From contig CANGFP010000003.1 in the NCBI GenBank assembly GCA_947453335.1, forward strand, positions 224,704 to 288,703: 64,000 nt of DNA. The letters are read 5' to 3'. The DNA is from Opitutia bacterium (GTDB taxonomy: Bacteria > Verrucomicrobiota > Verrucomicrobiia > Opitutales > UBA953). Position 1 is the first letter of the stretch, and each line of letters starts with the position of its first letter. The notes under the pieces are model-generated. The model had not been told where the DNA came from. It searched no databases and saw only the letters and a list, made by a program, of their open reading frames with translations. A program made the position numbers and the translations under genes. This document shows, in pieces, positions 25,655 through 35,614 of this stretch.

Positions 25655-27055
25655 TTAGAAGGCAACCTGGGCCTGCAGACGGAACGTATCGACGTTGGCC
25701 TTGTAGCCAGACGTGATGACGCCGACGGCGGTCGCGGCGACCGGGGTGTTGGCGGCCGTGTTGATCACGTCCTTGAAGGACGAGCGCTCGTAGCCGAACT
25801 GGATCTTGGCGTTCGCGCCGTTGACGGTCGAACCACCGGCCACCGGGAGGGTGAAGTAGTAGTTCATGCCGACGTAGAACGAGTTCGACTTGTTGAAGAG
25901 CTTGTCGCTGATGCCGGTGCCGGCAGGCAGGGAGAAGTCGCGCACGCCATCGGAGATGGCCTGGCCGCGACCATCCGTGTTGAGGTTCGTGTAACGGGCG
26001 ACCGCTTCCCAGTTGTCGTTGATCTTGTAGGCGACCGTCAGGTTCTCGCCGACGGGCTTGTGGTCACCGGCGAGGAGACCGGCGACGCCATCGGCCGAAC
26101 CATTGACCTTGGTGGAGAGGTACTCGGCGTACACGGTCCAGTTGTTGTACTGGGCCTGGACGAACGGGTTGTAGCCCTCCATGTTGGCCATGGTGTTGGC
26201 GGAGCCGGCGGCGGAGAAGTAGCGGGTCTTGCCGTAGTTCACGCCGACGGCGTACTTCTGGTTGTCCGAGACCTTGTAGTTGTAGACGACGTTGGCGAAG
26301 CCGGCGAGGTCGTTCAGGCCCTTGTAGTTGTTGAAGCCCTGGGCGGCGGCGGTGACGGAAGCGCCGTACTCGAAGCCCTGGGGGTTGGCGACGCTGGTGT
26401 AGTGCAGGCCGGTATGGTGCGCGCCGAAGCCCAGGCGACGACCGGTCGAGACGGTGGCGGTGGAGGAGCCGTTCTCGGATTCGTTCCAGTAGCGGTTGGT
26501 GATGCCGCGCTCGACCGTGAGGAGCTTCGAGGACGAGGCCTTGAAGAGGGAGCTCAGGGTGCTTTCTTCATAACCCCAGGTCACCTTCTTGTAGCCGAAG
26601 TCGAACGTGCCGATCGAGCTGGTGTGGGAGACCATGGCGCGGTCGATGCTGTTGGCGGTGTTGCCCGACATGTCGAAGACGACGTCGCCCTGGATGCCCT
26701 CGCCGACGTCGGCGATGAACTCGATGTAGAGGCGGCGCATCAGGAACGCGTTCTGGGAACGGTAGTTCGAGGTGGAGACGCCGTTCACGGTCTGGCTGTA
26801 GCCGAAGTTCTCGAGCTGGGTCTGGAAGTAGCCGGCGATCGTGAAGCGCTTGGTGGCGTCTTCCTTCGGGAACACGCGGTTGACGCCCGAAGCGGCGCGC
26901 GCGGCGGCGGCCTCGTCGAGGGTCTTGGCGCGCTCTTCGGCGGAGATCACGCCCTTCTTCACGAGGAGGTCGAGCGTGGCCTTGTCTTGGGCTTGCGCGG
27001 AGACAGCGGTGAGGGCTGCGGCCGCGACGAGCATGGTCTTCAGGGTATTGTTCAT
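25655..27055 (-). CDS. Outer-membrane porin with N-terminal helical segment
   Basis: 466 residues. A signal peptide (1-22, MNNTLKTMLVAAAALTAVSAQAQ) is followed by a charged helical stretch about 25-60 (DLLVKKGVISAEERAKTLDEAAAARA). Then come many amphipathic strands with Tyr/Phe/Asn/Gly-rich turns, ending in VAF with a terminal phenylalanine, the usual barrel signal. It resembles phosphate-selective-porin-like (OprO/OprP type) proteins with a short N-terminal coil. Substrate preference cannot be assigned. It is transcribed alone with tandem terminators and is probably abundant. Its start context matches that of the 6515-7303 outer-membrane-like gene. Confidence 0.8.
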   Translation of the reverse strand: MNNTLKTMLVAAAALTAVSAQAQDKATLDLLVKKGVISAEERAKTLDEAAAARAASGVNRVFPKEDATKRFTIAGYFQTQLENFGYSQTVNGVSTSNYRSQNAFLMRRLYIEFIADVGEGIQGDVVFDMSGNTANSIDRAMVSHTSSIGTFDFGYKKVTWGYEESTLSSLFKASSSKLLTVERGITNRYWNESENGSSTATVSTGRRLGFGAHHTGLHYTSVANPQGFEYGASVTAAAQGFNNYKGLNDLAGFANVVYNYKVSDNQKYAVGVNYGKTRYFSAAGSANTMANMEGYNPFVQAQYNNWTVYAEYLSTKVNGSADGVAGLLAGDHKPVGENLTVAYKINDNWEAVARYTNLNTDGRGQAISDGVRDFSLPAGTGISDKLFNKSNSFYVGMNYYFTLPVAGGSTVNGANAKIQFGYERSSFKDVINTAANTPVAATAVGVITSGYKANVDTFRLQAQVAF

Positions 27056-27161
27056 AGGTTTGGGTGCGATGTGCGGAGGGACTATCTCATCCCATTGTTA
27101 CGGTCCCGTGGCGGCCGGGTGAACAGACTGCCACACGGCCGATGCCGGAAACACCCCCTCT

Positions 27162-28040
27162 TCAGGCCAGGAAAGGCCCGAAACCTTCGTAGACGCTCGC
27201 GAAACGCGGCGTCCAGGCCAATTCCCGGCGGATGGCGCCGGCGTCGACGATGCGGCTGGGCTGGACCTGGCCGGTCCGGCGCATCCGCGGGCCGGCCGGG
27301 GCCGCGGCATCGAAGACCGGCGCCGCCAGGCCAAGCTGCGCGGAAAGCCACACGGCGAGCGCGGCCTTCGTCACGGGCCGCCCGTCGGTGACGTTGAAGA
27401 CGCGCGCGCCCGGCGCGGCGCCTTCGACCGTCGCGAGGATCGCGCCGGCGGCGTCGTCGCGATGGAGGTAGTTGACGAAGTGGTCGACGCGGCCGCCGAT
27501 GACGTTCTCGCCGCGGCGCAGCTGGTCGAGGAGGTAATGCCGGCCCGGTCCGTAGAGGCCGCCGAAGCGCAGCACGGTGGCGCGCGCCAGCCCCGAGGAC
27601 AGCACCGCGCGCTCGCCGGCCAGGATCGCGTCCGCCGTCGGCGTCCCGCCGACGGGACTGTCCTCGGTGACGACGGTTCCGTCGTCCTGCCGGTACACGC
27701 CCGTGGAGCTGGTGAAGATGAAGTGCCCCGCACCGACGGACCCCGCCCAAGCCAAGGCGCGCCGCACGCCGGCGTCGTAGGTCAGCGCATACGCGTCCGC
27801 GCCCGCCCCGCCCGTGCTCGCGGCGTAGACGACGACGTCCGCGGCCGCGGGCAACGCAGACCAATCATCGCCCTGCAGGTCGCAGGCGACCGCCGCGACT
27901 CCGTGGGCCCGCAGGCGGTCGCGCGATTCGACGGACCGGACCACGCCGACGACGGCATGGCCATGGGCCTGCGCCTGCGACGCGAAAGCGGCTCCGACGT
28001 AGCCGCAGCCCAGGACGACGATGCGCTTCCCGGCGCTCAC
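27162..28040 (-). CDS. NAD(P)-dependent epimerase/dehydratase-like protein (extended SDR)
   Basis: 292 residues. The nucleotide-binding motif VLGCGYVGAAFA starts near residue 8. A GGLYGPGRHYLLDQLRRG segment is typical of extended SDRs, but the catalytic tyrosine region is atypical (FTSSTGVYRQDDG), as in YeeZ-like proteins. GTG at 28040 is preferred over an ATG 24 bases earlier because it gives the GTGA overlap with the lpxB stop. It is the third gene of a coupled set with the Gfo/Idh/MocA gene and lpxB, suggesting an envelope or sugar-nucleotide role; the substrate is unknown. Confidence 0.75.
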   Translation of the reverse strand: MSAGKRIVVLGCGYVGAAFASQAQAHGHAVVGVVRSVESRDRLRAHGVAAVACDLQGDDWSALPAAADVVVYAASTGGAGADAYALTYDAGVRRALAWAGSVGAGHFIFTSSTGVYRQDDGTVVTEDSPVGGTPTADAILAGERAVLSSGLARATVLRFGGLYGPGRHYLLDQLRRGENVIGGRVDHFVNYLHRDDAAGAILATVEGAAPGARVFNVTDGRPVTKAALAVWLSAQLGLAAPVFDAAAPAGPRMRRTGQVQPSRIVDAGAIRRELAWTPRFASVYEGFGPFLA

Positions 28041-29224
28041 CGCGGAAGGAATCCGGCCATCCATTCGGCCGGGGTGGAGCCCGCGGCGGCGGACAGCAGG
28101 CCCATGAGCTCACCGGCATCGGCCAAGGCCTGCGCGCGGGGCGCCGGACCGTCCACGCACTCCGACAGGCGCGCGGCCAAGGCCCGCGGCTCGCAGGCCC
28201 CCTGCAGGTACTCGGGCCAAGCCTGGCGCTTCAGCAGGATGTTGGCGATGCCGAGGTGGTCGACGCGACCGGCGATGAGCCGTCGGCCGACGATCCACGT
28301 GAGCGGGTTAGCGCGGTACACGACGGCGCCAGGGATGCCGGCCAACGCGACGGTGAGCGACATCGTGCCCGAGCTGACGAGCGCGGCGCACCCGGCCACG
28401 GGGCCGTCCGCGACGGGCCGCAGGTCGATGCCCTTGGCTTCGTCGCCGTACTCCGCGCAGAGGCGGTAGAGCTCGGCATGGACCTCGCCGCCGGTGTGCA
28501 GGACGAGCGCCCGACGCTTCGGGTGGTCGCGGCGGAAACGCGCGAAGGCCTCGACCAGCGCGGGGAAGATCTTGCGGACGGGCTTCGGTCGGCTGCCGGG
28601 CAGCAGAAGCACGGGGCCCTCGGGGTCGTAGCGCAGGGCCGGCACGTGGTCGGGTTCCGCGAAGGGATGGCCGACGAAACGGGCGTCGAGCTTGGTGTCC
28701 GCGTAGACCGCGGGCTCGAACGGGAAGATGGTCCCCACGGCGTCGAGGTCCCGGGCCATCGTGAAACGGCGCTTGGGCTTCCAGGCCCAGAGCTGCGGAC
28801 TGACGTATTGGATGACGGCGGTCTCGCCGCCGCCGGCGCGCGTGAGCCCGGCCAGGCGCAGCTCGTTCGCCAAACGCAGGTTGAGGCCGGGGTAGTCGAC
28901 GAGCACGACCAGCTTGGGCCGCCACTGGAGCGACCACGCGGTCATGCGCGCGAACAGGCGGCGGTAGAACGGGTAGGCCGCGAGGACCTCGACGATGCCG
29001 ACGGCCGAGAAGCCCGTCATGTCGAAGAGGAGCTGCGCGCCGGCCGCCTGCATATGCGGGCCGCCGAAGGCCGCGATGCGGAGGTCCGGACGGAGTTTGC
29101 CCAGCTCGCGGATCGCCTTCGCGGCGTGCTGGTCGCCGGAGTGCTCGCCGGCGACGAAGAGGACGTCGACCCCGCCCGCGCGGGGCCTGTCGAAGGCCGC
29201 CGGGATGGACGGGAAGGCGCTCAT
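28037..29224 (-). CDS. lpxB: Lipid-A-disaccharide synthase
   Basis: A GT19 peripheral membrane enzyme that joins UDP-diacylglucosamine to lipid X in lipid A synthesis. 395 residues. Family signatures are FVAGEHSGDQHAA near the N-terminus, VLVDYPGLNLRLA, QYVSPQLWAWKPKR, LLLPGSRPKPVRK, and the C-terminal SSGTMSLTVALAGIPGAVVYR. It shows the cell has lipopolysaccharide or a related lipid A. The start overlaps the Gfo/Idh/MocA stop by four bases and the stop overlaps the SDR start (GTGA). Confidence 0.95.
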   Translation of the reverse strand: MSAFPSIPAAFDRPRAGGVDVLFVAGEHSGDQHAAKAIRELGKLRPDLRIAAFGGPHMQAAGAQLLFDMTGFSAVGIVEVLAAYPFYRRLFARMTAWSLQWRPKLVVLVDYPGLNLRLANELRLAGLTRAGGGETAVIQYVSPQLWAWKPKRRFTMARDLDAVGTIFPFEPAVYADTKLDARFVGHPFAEPDHVPALRYDPEGPVLLLPGSRPKPVRKIFPALVEAFARFRRDHPKRRALVLHTGGEVHAELYRLCAEYGDEAKGIDLRPVADGPVAGCAALVSSGTMSLTVALAGIPGAVVYRANPLTWIVGRRLIAGRVDHLGIANILLKRQAWPEYLQGACEPRALAARLSECVDGPAPRAQALADAGELMGLLSAAAGSTPAEWMAGFLPR

Positions 29225-30165
29225 CGGCGGGCCATGCCGGCGCGGATCTGCTCGGTGATGCGCAGCGCGACCTCCAAGGCCGTGCGCCCGAGCTCGCCGC
29301 TCACCTTCGGGCGCTTGCGCTCGCGCACGCAGGCCACGAAGGAACCGAGCTCCACGGCCAAGGGCTCGGCCTTCTCGATCGGGATCTCCTCCTTGGCGAA
29401 ACCGCCTTCGGCGGTCGGGTCGACGCGGACCGTATGGCCCTTCTGGCCCATGAAGTCGATGGACGCGTAGCCGCCGGTCTGGAAGACGCGGATCTCGCGG
29501 TTCTTCTTCAGCGAGACGCGGCTGGCGCTGAGGTTCGCGACGCAGCCGTTGCGGAAGGCGATGCGGGCGTTCGCGATGTCCTCGGTCTTGGTGACGACCG
29601 ACACGCCGACGGCGTCGATCTTCTCCACCTCGGAGTTCGCGAGCTGCAGGACGATCCCGATGTCGTGGATCATGAGGTCGAGGACCACGCCGACCTCGGT
29701 GCCGCGGGGGGTGAAGGGCGCCAGGCGTTCCGCGGTGATGTAGCGGGCGTCGGTGACGGCCTTCTCGAGGTAGGACATCACGGGGTTGTAGTGCTCGATG
29801 TGCCCGACCTGCACGATGCGGTCGGCCTTGCGGGCGGCGGCGAGGATCTTCTCGGCCTCGTCCAACGTGACGCAGAGGGGCTTCTCGACGAGGAGGTGCA
29901 CGCCCTTCTCGAGCAGCGGCACCGCCAAGGCGGCATGGTGGTTGGTCGGGACCACGACGCTGACGGCGTCGCAGGCCGCGGCCATGTCGTCCAAGGTGGC
30001 GAAGCGGGCGCAGTTGTGGCGGGCGCAGATCTCCGCGGCCCGCTTGTCGTCGGGTTCGAAGATGCCGGCGAGTTCGGCGCCGGGCAGGGTCGAGTAGATG
30101 CGGGCGTGGTGCTGGCCGAGCGAACCCGTGCCGGCCACCCCGCAGCGGATGCGCGTAGCGGTCAT
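29221..30165 (-). CDS. Gfo/Idh/MocA-family oxidoreductase, possible GnnA-like UDP-GlcNAc 3-dehydrogenase
   Basis: 314 residues. An N-terminal Rossmann fold has GVAGTGSLGQHHARIY and the family motif VEKPLCVTLDEAE with EKP. The C-terminal part contains DLMIHDIGIVLQL (HD metal/substrate pair) and GTEVGVVLD. It overlaps lpxB by four bases. GnnA enzymes of this family oxidise the 3-OH of UDP-GlcNAc so that lipid A can carry a 3-amino group, and are often near lpx genes. The lpxB coupling makes that role plausible here, but the aminotransferase partner GnnB is not in the window. General sugar dehydrogenase is the safe call. Confidence 0.75.
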   Translation of the reverse strand: MTATRIRCGVAGTGSLGQHHARIYSTLPGAELAGIFEPDDKRAAEICARHNCARFATLDDMAAACDAVSVVVPTNHHAALAVPLLEKGVHLLVEKPLCVTLDEAEKILAAARKADRIVQVGHIEHYNPVMSYLEKAVTDARYITAERLAPFTPRGTEVGVVLDLMIHDIGIVLQLANSEVEKIDAVGVSVVTKTEDIANARIAFRNGCVANLSASRVSLKKNREIRVFQTGGYASIDFMGQKGHTVRVDPTAEGGFAKEEIPIEKAEPLAVELGSFVACVRERKRPKVSGELGRTALEVALRITEQIRAGMARR

Positions 30166-30196
30166 GGCCGGAGGATTCAGCGGCGCCCCGCGTTCT

Positions 30197-32797
30197 TCAA
30201 CCCGAAAACCCTTCGGCCTGGGGCTCGAAGGCCACGCCGTCCTTGGTCAAGGTGACGCGGACCACCGAGCCGTCGACGACGGCCCCGGACAGGAGCTGGC
30301 GGGCCAGCGGCGTCTCGATCTCGCGCTGGATGAAGCGCCGCAGCGGCCGGGCGCCGTAGACCGGGTCGAGGCCGCGGTCCGCGAGCCAGGCCAGCACAGG
30401 CGGCGTGAGCTCCAGGCGGATGCGCTTGGCGGCCAGGCGGGCGTTGAGGCCCTGCAGCAGCAGGCCGGCGATGGCGGAGACCTGCTCGAGGCCGAGCGGA
30501 CGGAAGAGGACGATGTCGTCCACGCGGTTCAGGAACTCCGGGCGGAAGTGGGCGCGGAGGTCGGTCATGACGGCTTCGCGCACGCTCTCGGTGATCTGGC
30601 CGAGGCCCGCGCCGGCCGCGATGTGGCGGCTGCCGATGTTCGAGGTCAGGATGAAGATCGCGTTGCGGCAATCGACCGTGCGGCCCTGCGAATCGGTCAG
30701 GCGGCCGTCGTCGAGCACCTGCAGGAGGATGTTGAAGACGTCCGGGTGGGCCTTCTCGACCTCGTCGAGCAGCACGACGGTGTAGGGGTGCCGGCGGAGG
30801 GCTTCCGTGAGCTGGCCGCCTTCCTCGTGGCCGACGTAGCCGGGAGGCGCGCCGACGAGGCGCGAGACGGAGTGCTTCTCCATGTACTCGGACATGTCGA
30901 GGCGCACCATCGACTTCTCGCTGTCGAAGAGCTCGAGGGCCAAGGCCTTGGCGAGCTCGGTCTTGCCGACGCCGGTGGGACCGAGGAAGAGGAACGAGCC
31001 GACGGGACGGCGGGGATCCTGGACGCCGGCGCGGGAGCGCTGGACGGCGTCGGCCACGGCGAGCACGGCCTCCTCCTGCCCGACGACGCGCTTCTGCAGG
31101 CTCTGCGCGAGGCGCAGGAGCTTCTCGCGTTCGCCCGAGAGCAGGCGCGCGACGGGCACGCCGGTCCAGCGGGCGACGACCTCGGCGACCTCCTCGGGCG
31201 TGACGGTCTCGCGGAAGAGGCCGGTGCCGGACTTCGCGCCCTTCTCCAGGGTCGCGACGTCCTTCTCGAGCTGCGGGATGCGGCCGTGGCGGAGCGCGGC
31301 CATGGCGTTGAGGTCGCCCTTGCGTTCGGCCTCGGCCATCTCGCGGCGGGCGGCGTCGAGCTGCTCGCGGGCGGTGCGGACCTTGGTCACGGAGGCCTTG
31401 TCGGATTCCCAGCGCGCGCGGACGGTGCGCTGCGATTCGCGGGCCTCGGCGAGCTCCTTGCGGAGGACGCCCAGGCGCGCCTTCGAGCCATCGTCCTTCT
31501 CGTTCTTGAGCGCGGACTCCTCGACCTCGAGCTGGAGCACGCGCCGGTTGAGCACGTCGAGCTCCGCGGGCACGCTGTCGATCTCGGTGCGGATCTGCGC
31601 GCAGGCCTCGTCGATGAGGTCGATGGCCTTGTCAGGCAGGAAGCGCGCGGTGATGTAGCGGTCGGAAAGCACGGCGGCCTCGACCAGCGCGGCGTCCTCG
31701 ATGCGCACGCCGTGGTGCACCTCGAAACGCTCGCGCAGGCCGCGCAGGATGGAGACGGTGTCGGGCACGCTCGGCGGGTCGACGAGGACCTGCTGGAAGC
31801 GGCGCTCGAGCGCGGGGTCCTTCTCGACGTGCTCGCGGAACTCGTCGAGCGTGGTGGCGCCGATGCAATGGAGCTCGCCGCGGGCGAGCATGGGCTTGAG
31901 CAGGTTGGCGGCGTCGATCGCGCCCTCGGCCTTGCCGGCGCCGACGAGCGTGTGCATCTCGTCGATGAAGAGCAGGATGCCGCCTTCGGCGGACTTCACC
32001 TCGGCCAGGACGGCCTTGAGGCGCTCCTCGAACTCGCCGCGGTACTTGGCGCCGGCGAGCAGCGCGCCCATGTCCAAGGAGAAGATGGTCTTGTCGCGCA
32101 GGCCCTCGGGGACGTCGCCGTTGACGATGCGCTGGGCGAGGCCCTCGACGACGGCGGTCTTGCCGACGCCGGGTTCGCCGATGAGGACGGGGTTGTTCTT
32201 GGTCCGGCGGGAGAGGATGCGGATGACGCGGCGGATCTCCTCGTCGCGGCCGATGACCGGATCCATCTTGCCGGTGCGGGCCCGGGCCGTGAGGTCCATG
32301 CCGTACTTGGACAAGGCCTCGTAGGTGGCCTCGGGATTGGAGGTGGTCACGCGCTGCGAACCACGGACGGCCTTGAGGGCGCCGAGGATGCTGGGGCGGG
32401 CGAAATCGATGCCCGTGAAGGCCGCGCGGAGCGAAGGCGCCTCGGACAGCGCGAGGAGGACGTGCTCGCCGGAGACGTAGTCGTCCTTCATCGCGGCGGC
32501 TTCCTCCTTGGCCTTGAGGAGCACGCCGTGGGCCTCGCCGGACAAACCCGGCTGGCTCGGGGCTTGGTTGAGCTTGGGGAGGCGCGCGAGGATGCCGGCC
32601 AAGGCGGAAGCCAAGGCCTGGTCGTCCTTCGCCGCGCGGCGGAAGACCGACGGAACCACCCCGCCCTCCTGCGACAGCAGCGCGTGGAGGATATGGGCAG
32701 GCTCGATCTGGCTGTGCCGGCGCTGCACCGTCTCGCTCTGCGCGAGCTGGAGGGCTTCGTTGGTCTTGTCCGTCAGGTTGCCGAAGGGAGAACTCAT
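30197..32797 (-). CDS. clpB: Disaggregase chaperone ClpB
   Basis: A hexameric AAA+ unfoldase that, with DnaK, rescues aggregated proteins. 866 residues from the ATG at 32797. The N-domain spans about 1-145. AAA1 has Walker A GEPGVGKT (207-214). The middle coiled coil lies at about 400-520. AAA2 has [15 protein letters not shown] and the closing segment [22 protein letters not shown]. Much longer in-frame extensions would cover the divergent SirB1-like gene and are not real. An ATG 12 bases upstream is a possible alternative start. No CIRCE element or obvious heat-shock promoter was seen; several inverted repeats fill the divergent region. Confidence 0.95.
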   Translation of the reverse strand: MSSPFGNLTDKTNEALQLAQSETVQRRHSQIEPAHILHALLSQEGGVVPSVFRRAAKDDQALASALAGILARLPKLNQAPSQPGLSGEAHGVLLKAKEEAAAMKDDYVSGEHVLLALSEAPSLRAAFTGIDFARPSILGALKAVRGSQRVTTSNPEATYEALSKYGMDLTARARTGKMDPVIGRDEEIRRVIRILSRRTKNNPVLIGEPGVGKTAVVEGLAQRIVNGDVPEGLRDKTIFSLDMGALLAGAKYRGEFEERLKAVLAEVKSAEGGILLFIDEMHTLVGAGKAEGAIDAANLLKPMLARGELHCIGATTLDEFREHVEKDPALERRFQQVLVDPPSVPDTVSILRGLRERFEVHHGVRIEDAALVEAAVLSDRYITARFLPDKAIDLIDEACAQIRTEIDSVPAELDVLNRRVLQLEVEESALKNEKDDGSKARLGVLRKELAEARESQRTVRARWESDKASVTKVRTAREQLDAARREMAEAERKGDLNAMAALRHGRIPQLEKDVATLEKGAKSGTGLFRETVTPEEVAEVVARWTGVPVARLLSGEREKLLRLAQSLQKRVVGQEEAVLAVADAVQRSRAGVQDPRRPVGSFLFLGPTGVGKTELAKALALELFDSEKSMVRLDMSEYMEKHSVSRLVGAPPGYVGHEEGGQLTEALRRHPYTVVLLDEVEKAHPDVFNILLQVLDDGRLTDSQGRTVDCRNAIFILTSNIGSRHIAAGAGLGQITESVREAVMTDLRAHFRPEFLNRVDDIVLFRPLGLEQVSAIAGLLLQGLNARLAAKRIRLELTPPVLAWLADRGLDPVYGARPLRRFIQREIETPLARQLLSGAVVDGSVVRVTLTKDGVAFEPQAEGFSG

Positions 32798-32882
32798 GTT
32801 GCCCCCCATCCTGCACAAAACGTTCCAAGACCCAGCCGCGGAAACTCCCCGCAAACATGGCGGGATTTCGGCCAGAAAAGAC

Positions 32883-32969
32883 CCGTGACGCGACAGGCCG
32901 TCACGGACGCGACGAGTTGTCGCAGAATTGCCCGCCGAAAACAGTCCCTTATTGCCCCGCAGGGGCAAT
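32883..32969. promoter_or_regulatory. Inverted-repeat cluster in the clpB / SirB1-like divergent region
   Basis: Three inverted repeats: CCGTGACG/CGTCACGG (32883-32890, 32899-32906), GCGAC/GTCGC (32909-32913, 32919-32923) and ATTGCCCC/GGGGCAAT (32951-32958, 32962-32969, three-base centre). GACGCGAC also occurs twice as a direct repeat in this stretch. They lie between two divergent starts (32797 and 32987) and are candidate operators. None matches CIRCE. Confidence 0.35.
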
Positions 32970-32986
32970 TCGGCCATAGAAACCCG

Positions 32987-33832
32987 ATGACGCGCGCCGC
33001 GCAACTGAACGCCTTGGAACGGCTGATGGACGACCCCTCGCCGGTGGTCCGCCAAGCCGTGCTCAAAGGGGTCCAGGCCGCCGGCACCGAAGGCCTTCTC
33101 TGGCTCGAGGAACTCAGCGCGGACGAAGCCCTCGGACCGCACGCCAAGGCCCTCCTTTCGGAGCTCCGCACCCCGGAATCCTCCGCCCAGGCCCTCGTGC
33201 GCTACCTCCAGGCCGGCGAGGTCGACCTCGAAGAGGCCTGCCTGCTGCTGGAACGCATCCACGACCCGAAGCTGCCGGACGCGGCCTACCGGGCCAAGCT
33301 CGACCAATACTGCGAACGCACGCGGGAACTCGTCGCCGAGCCGCTCGACGTCCGCGCGAAATGCCGCCTGCTGTGCCGCGTGCTCTTCGGCGAGGAAGGC
33401 TTCCGCGGCTCGCAGCAATCCTTCGCGACGCCGCAGTCCTCCCTGCTCTCGCACGTGCTCGCCGACCGCCGCGGCATCCCGATCTCGCTCTGCCTGGTCT
33501 TCCTCCTCGTCGCGCGCCGGCTCGGCCTGCCCGTCGAACCCGTCGGCCTGCCGGGCCGCTTCATGGTCGGGGTCTTCCGCGGCAAGGACCCGCTGTACAT
33601 CGACTGCTACGAAGGCGGGGCCTTCCGCACCCGCGCGGAGGTGCAGCTGCTGCTGCTCGACAACCAGCTGCCGGCGGACGAGGCGTTCCTGCGGCCGGTC
33701 ACGCCGCTCCAGACGATCGCGCGCTGCTGCCGCAACCTGGTCTCGCAGTTCGAGGCCCAAGGCGACGACCGCAGCAGCCGGCTCTTCGTCGGGGTCGTCC
33801 ACGCCCTGGAGAAAATCGATGAGCGCGCCTGA
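32987..33832 (+). CDS. SirB1-like transglutaminase-fold protein with HEAT-like N-terminus
   Basis: 281 residues. The first about 70 residues look like one or two helical HEAT repeats ([16 protein letters not shown]). The rest matches the SirB1/transglutaminase-core-2 type: [58 protein letters not shown] and [10 protein letters not shown]. The usual transglutaminase cysteine appears replaced in the first motif (ISLCLVF keeps a cysteine nearby), and enzymatic activity is unproven in the family. The gene overlaps aroE by 14 bases. Confidence 0.8.
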   Translation: MTRAAQLNALERLMDDPSPVVRQAVLKGVQAAGTEGLLWLEELSADEALGPHAKALLSELRTPESSAQALVRYLQAGEVDLEEACLLLERIHDPKLPDAAYRAKLDQYCERTRELVAEPLDVRAKCRLLCRVLFGEEGFRGSQQSFATPQSSLLSHVLADRRGIPISLCLVFLLVARRLGLPVEPVGLPGRFMVGVFRGKDPLYIDCYEGGAFRTRAEVQLLLLDNQLPADEAFLRPVTPLQTIARCCRNLVSQFEAQGDDRSSRLFVGVVHALEKIDERA

Positions 33833-34709
33833 CACCCTGACGTTGGCGGACCTCCGCACCCGCGCCTTCCCTCAGCCGCAGCTGGGCGTGCTGGGCGACC
33901 CGATCGCGCACTCGCTGAGCCCCGCGATGCATAACGCGGCCCTCGCGGCGCTGCGGCCCGCGCATCCCGCGCTGGCGCATCTCGCCTACCTGCGCCTGCA
34001 CATCCTGGCGGAGGAGCTGCCGGAGGCCCTGCGGCGCCTGCGCGAGCTCGGCTTCGCCGGCCTCAACCTCACCGTGCCGCACAAGATCCAGGCGCTGACG
34101 CTCGCGGCGGAGCTTTCCGACGAGGCGCGCCGCGCGGAATCGGTGAACACGCTCGTGCCGACGCCGCAAGGCTGGGCGGGCCACACGACGGACGGCCAAG
34201 GCTTCCTCGAGGCGCTGCGCGAACGCACGGGCCACGGCGTCTCCGGCCGGCCGGTCCGCCTCTTCGGCGCCGGCGGCGCGGCCCGCGCGGTCGCGGCGGC
34301 CTGCCTGGCGGCCGGCTGCGCCGACCTGCGCGTCAGCAACCGCGAAGCCGCCAAGGGCGCGGCGCTCGTGGCGGCCCTCGCCGACCCACGCGCCCAGGCG
34401 GGCGACGCCGGCGCGGCGCTGCCGGCCGACGCGGTCGTGGTGAACTGCACGACGCTCGGGCTCAAGGCCACGGACGCCTCCCCGCTCGCCGCGGACCTGC
34501 TGCGCCCGGGGCAGTTCGTCTTCGACACGACCTACGGCGCGCACCGCTCCCGGCTGCTGCTTGACGCGGCCGAACGCGGCGTCGACGGATGCGATGGCCG
34601 GCCGATGCTCCGCTGGCAAGGGGCGCTCGCCTTCCGCCTCTGGACCGGCATCATGCCTCCTGCCGCCCCGATGCGCGCCGCCCTCGGCGAACCTCCCGCG
34701 AACCCATGA
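33819..34709 (+). CDS. aroE: Shikimate dehydrogenase
   Basis: NADP-dependent reduction of 3-dehydroshikimate to shikimate on the aromatic amino acid pathway. 296 residues. The shikimate-binding segment is [18 protein letters not shown], and the catalytic lysine is in [11 protein letters not shown]. The substrate aspartate lies in HTTDGQGF, and the NADP-binding motif is [11 protein letters not shown]. The ATG overlaps the upstream SirB1-like gene by 14 bases, and its stop overlaps the prepilin peptidase start (ATGA), so the three are one operon. Confidence 0.95.
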   Translation: MSAPDTLTLADLRTRAFPQPQLGVLGDPIAHSLSPAMHNAALAALRPAHPALAHLAYLRLHILAEELPEALRRLRELGFAGLNLTVPHKIQALTLAAELSDEARRAESVNTLVPTPQGWAGHTTDGQGFLEALRERTGHGVSGRPVRLFGAGGAARAVAAACLAAGCADLRVSNREAAKGAALVAALADPRAQAGDAGAALPADAVVVNCTTLGLKATDASPLAADLLRPGQFVFDTTYGAHRSRLLLDAAERGVDGCDGRPMLRWQGALAFRLWTGIMPPAAPMRAALGEPPANP

Positions 34710-35560
34710 ACCTCGTCGAAGCCCAGATCTTCATCGCGCTGCATCCCGCGGTCGCCGCCGTCTGCGCGGGCGCCGTCGGCGCCTGCGTCGGGAGTTTCCT
34801 CAACGTCTGCATCCATCGGTTGCCCAAGGAGGAATCCATCGTGACGCCGGCGTCGCGTTGCGCCTGCGGCCAGCCGATCCCCTGGTGGCTCAACATCCCG
34901 CTCTTCGGCTGGCTCGCCCTCCGCGGCAAGGCCCGCTGCTGCGGCGCGGCGATCTCCGTCCGCTACCCGGTCGTCGAACTGCTCACCGCCCTGCTCTTCG
35001 CGGCCTCGATCCTCACGCTGCCGCCCGCGAAGGCCGCGGTCGCCGCGGTCTTCCTTCCCCTGCTCATCGTCCTCGCGGGCTGCGACCTCGACGACATGCT
35101 GGTGCCCGACGCCCCGAACCTGGCCTTGGTGGCCCTCGGCCTCATCTTCTCGATCCTGCTGCCCTCCCTCCACGGGGAGACGAGCGCGTCCCTCGAGGTG
35201 GTCAACCGGCTGCATGCCGCCGGCGACTCCTTGGTCGGCATCGCGGTCGGCACGGCCTTGGTCTGGTGGATCCGCATCATCGGGGAGATCGTCATGGGCC
35301 AGGAGGCCATGGGCGAAGCCGACATCATCCTCTGCGCCGGGGTCGGCGCGTTCTGCGGCTGGCAAGGCGCGCTGTTCTGCCTCTTCGGCGGGGCGGTCAT
35401 CGGGGTCCTGCTGAAATTCCCGATGGTTATCGCCGTTTTCACCAAAAAAGAGGCCGATAGCCACGTTCCGTTCGTCCCCAGCATGGCCATCGCCGGGGCC
35501 ATCTGGTTCTTCCGTGGGCCCGAACTGGTCCAAGCCTGGCACCTCTGGGTCAACGGCTAA
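34706..35560 (+). CDS. Prepilin peptidase (type IV leader peptidase)
   Basis: An inner-membrane aspartic protease that cuts and usually N-methylates type IV pilin or type II secretion pseudopilins. 284 residues with about eight membrane segments. The N-terminal GACVGSFLNVCIHRLP and RYPVVELLTALLF are typical. Catalytic aspartates are expected in GCDLDDMLVPD (127-130) and at D206 in GEADI. The cytoplasmic zinc site is unusual: C52-x-C54 and adjacent C78-C79, instead of two CxxC pairs. No pilin or secretion genes are in the window, so its substrates lie elsewhere. Overlaps aroE by four bases. Confidence 0.9.
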   Translation: MNLVEAQIFIALHPAVAAVCAGAVGACVGSFLNVCIHRLPKEESIVTPASRCACGQPIPWWLNIPLFGWLALRGKARCCGAAISVRYPVVELLTALLFAASILTLPPAKAAVAAVFLPLLIVLAGCDLDDMLVPDAPNLALVALGLIFSILLPSLHGETSASLEVVNRLHAAGDSLVGIAVGTALVWWIRIIGEIVMGQEAMGEADIILCAGVGAFCGWQGALFCLFGGAVIGVLLKFPMVIAVFTKKEADSHVPFVPSMAIAGAIWFFRGPELVQAWHLWVNG

Positions 35561-35614
35561 GGTTTCTGGCTTGCCGCCCCCTCCCCCCCTCGCCCAAATA
35601 AACCCACCCCCATC

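Noticed and set aside
30098-32986. Long plus-strand extension ahead of the SirB1-like gene
   Set aside because: It runs antisense through all of clpB; the real start is the ATG at 32987.
32798-32986. CIRCE or sigma-32 promoter upstream of clpB
   Set aside because: No TTAGCACTC-N9-GAGTGCTAA or CTTGAAA-type match on either strand.
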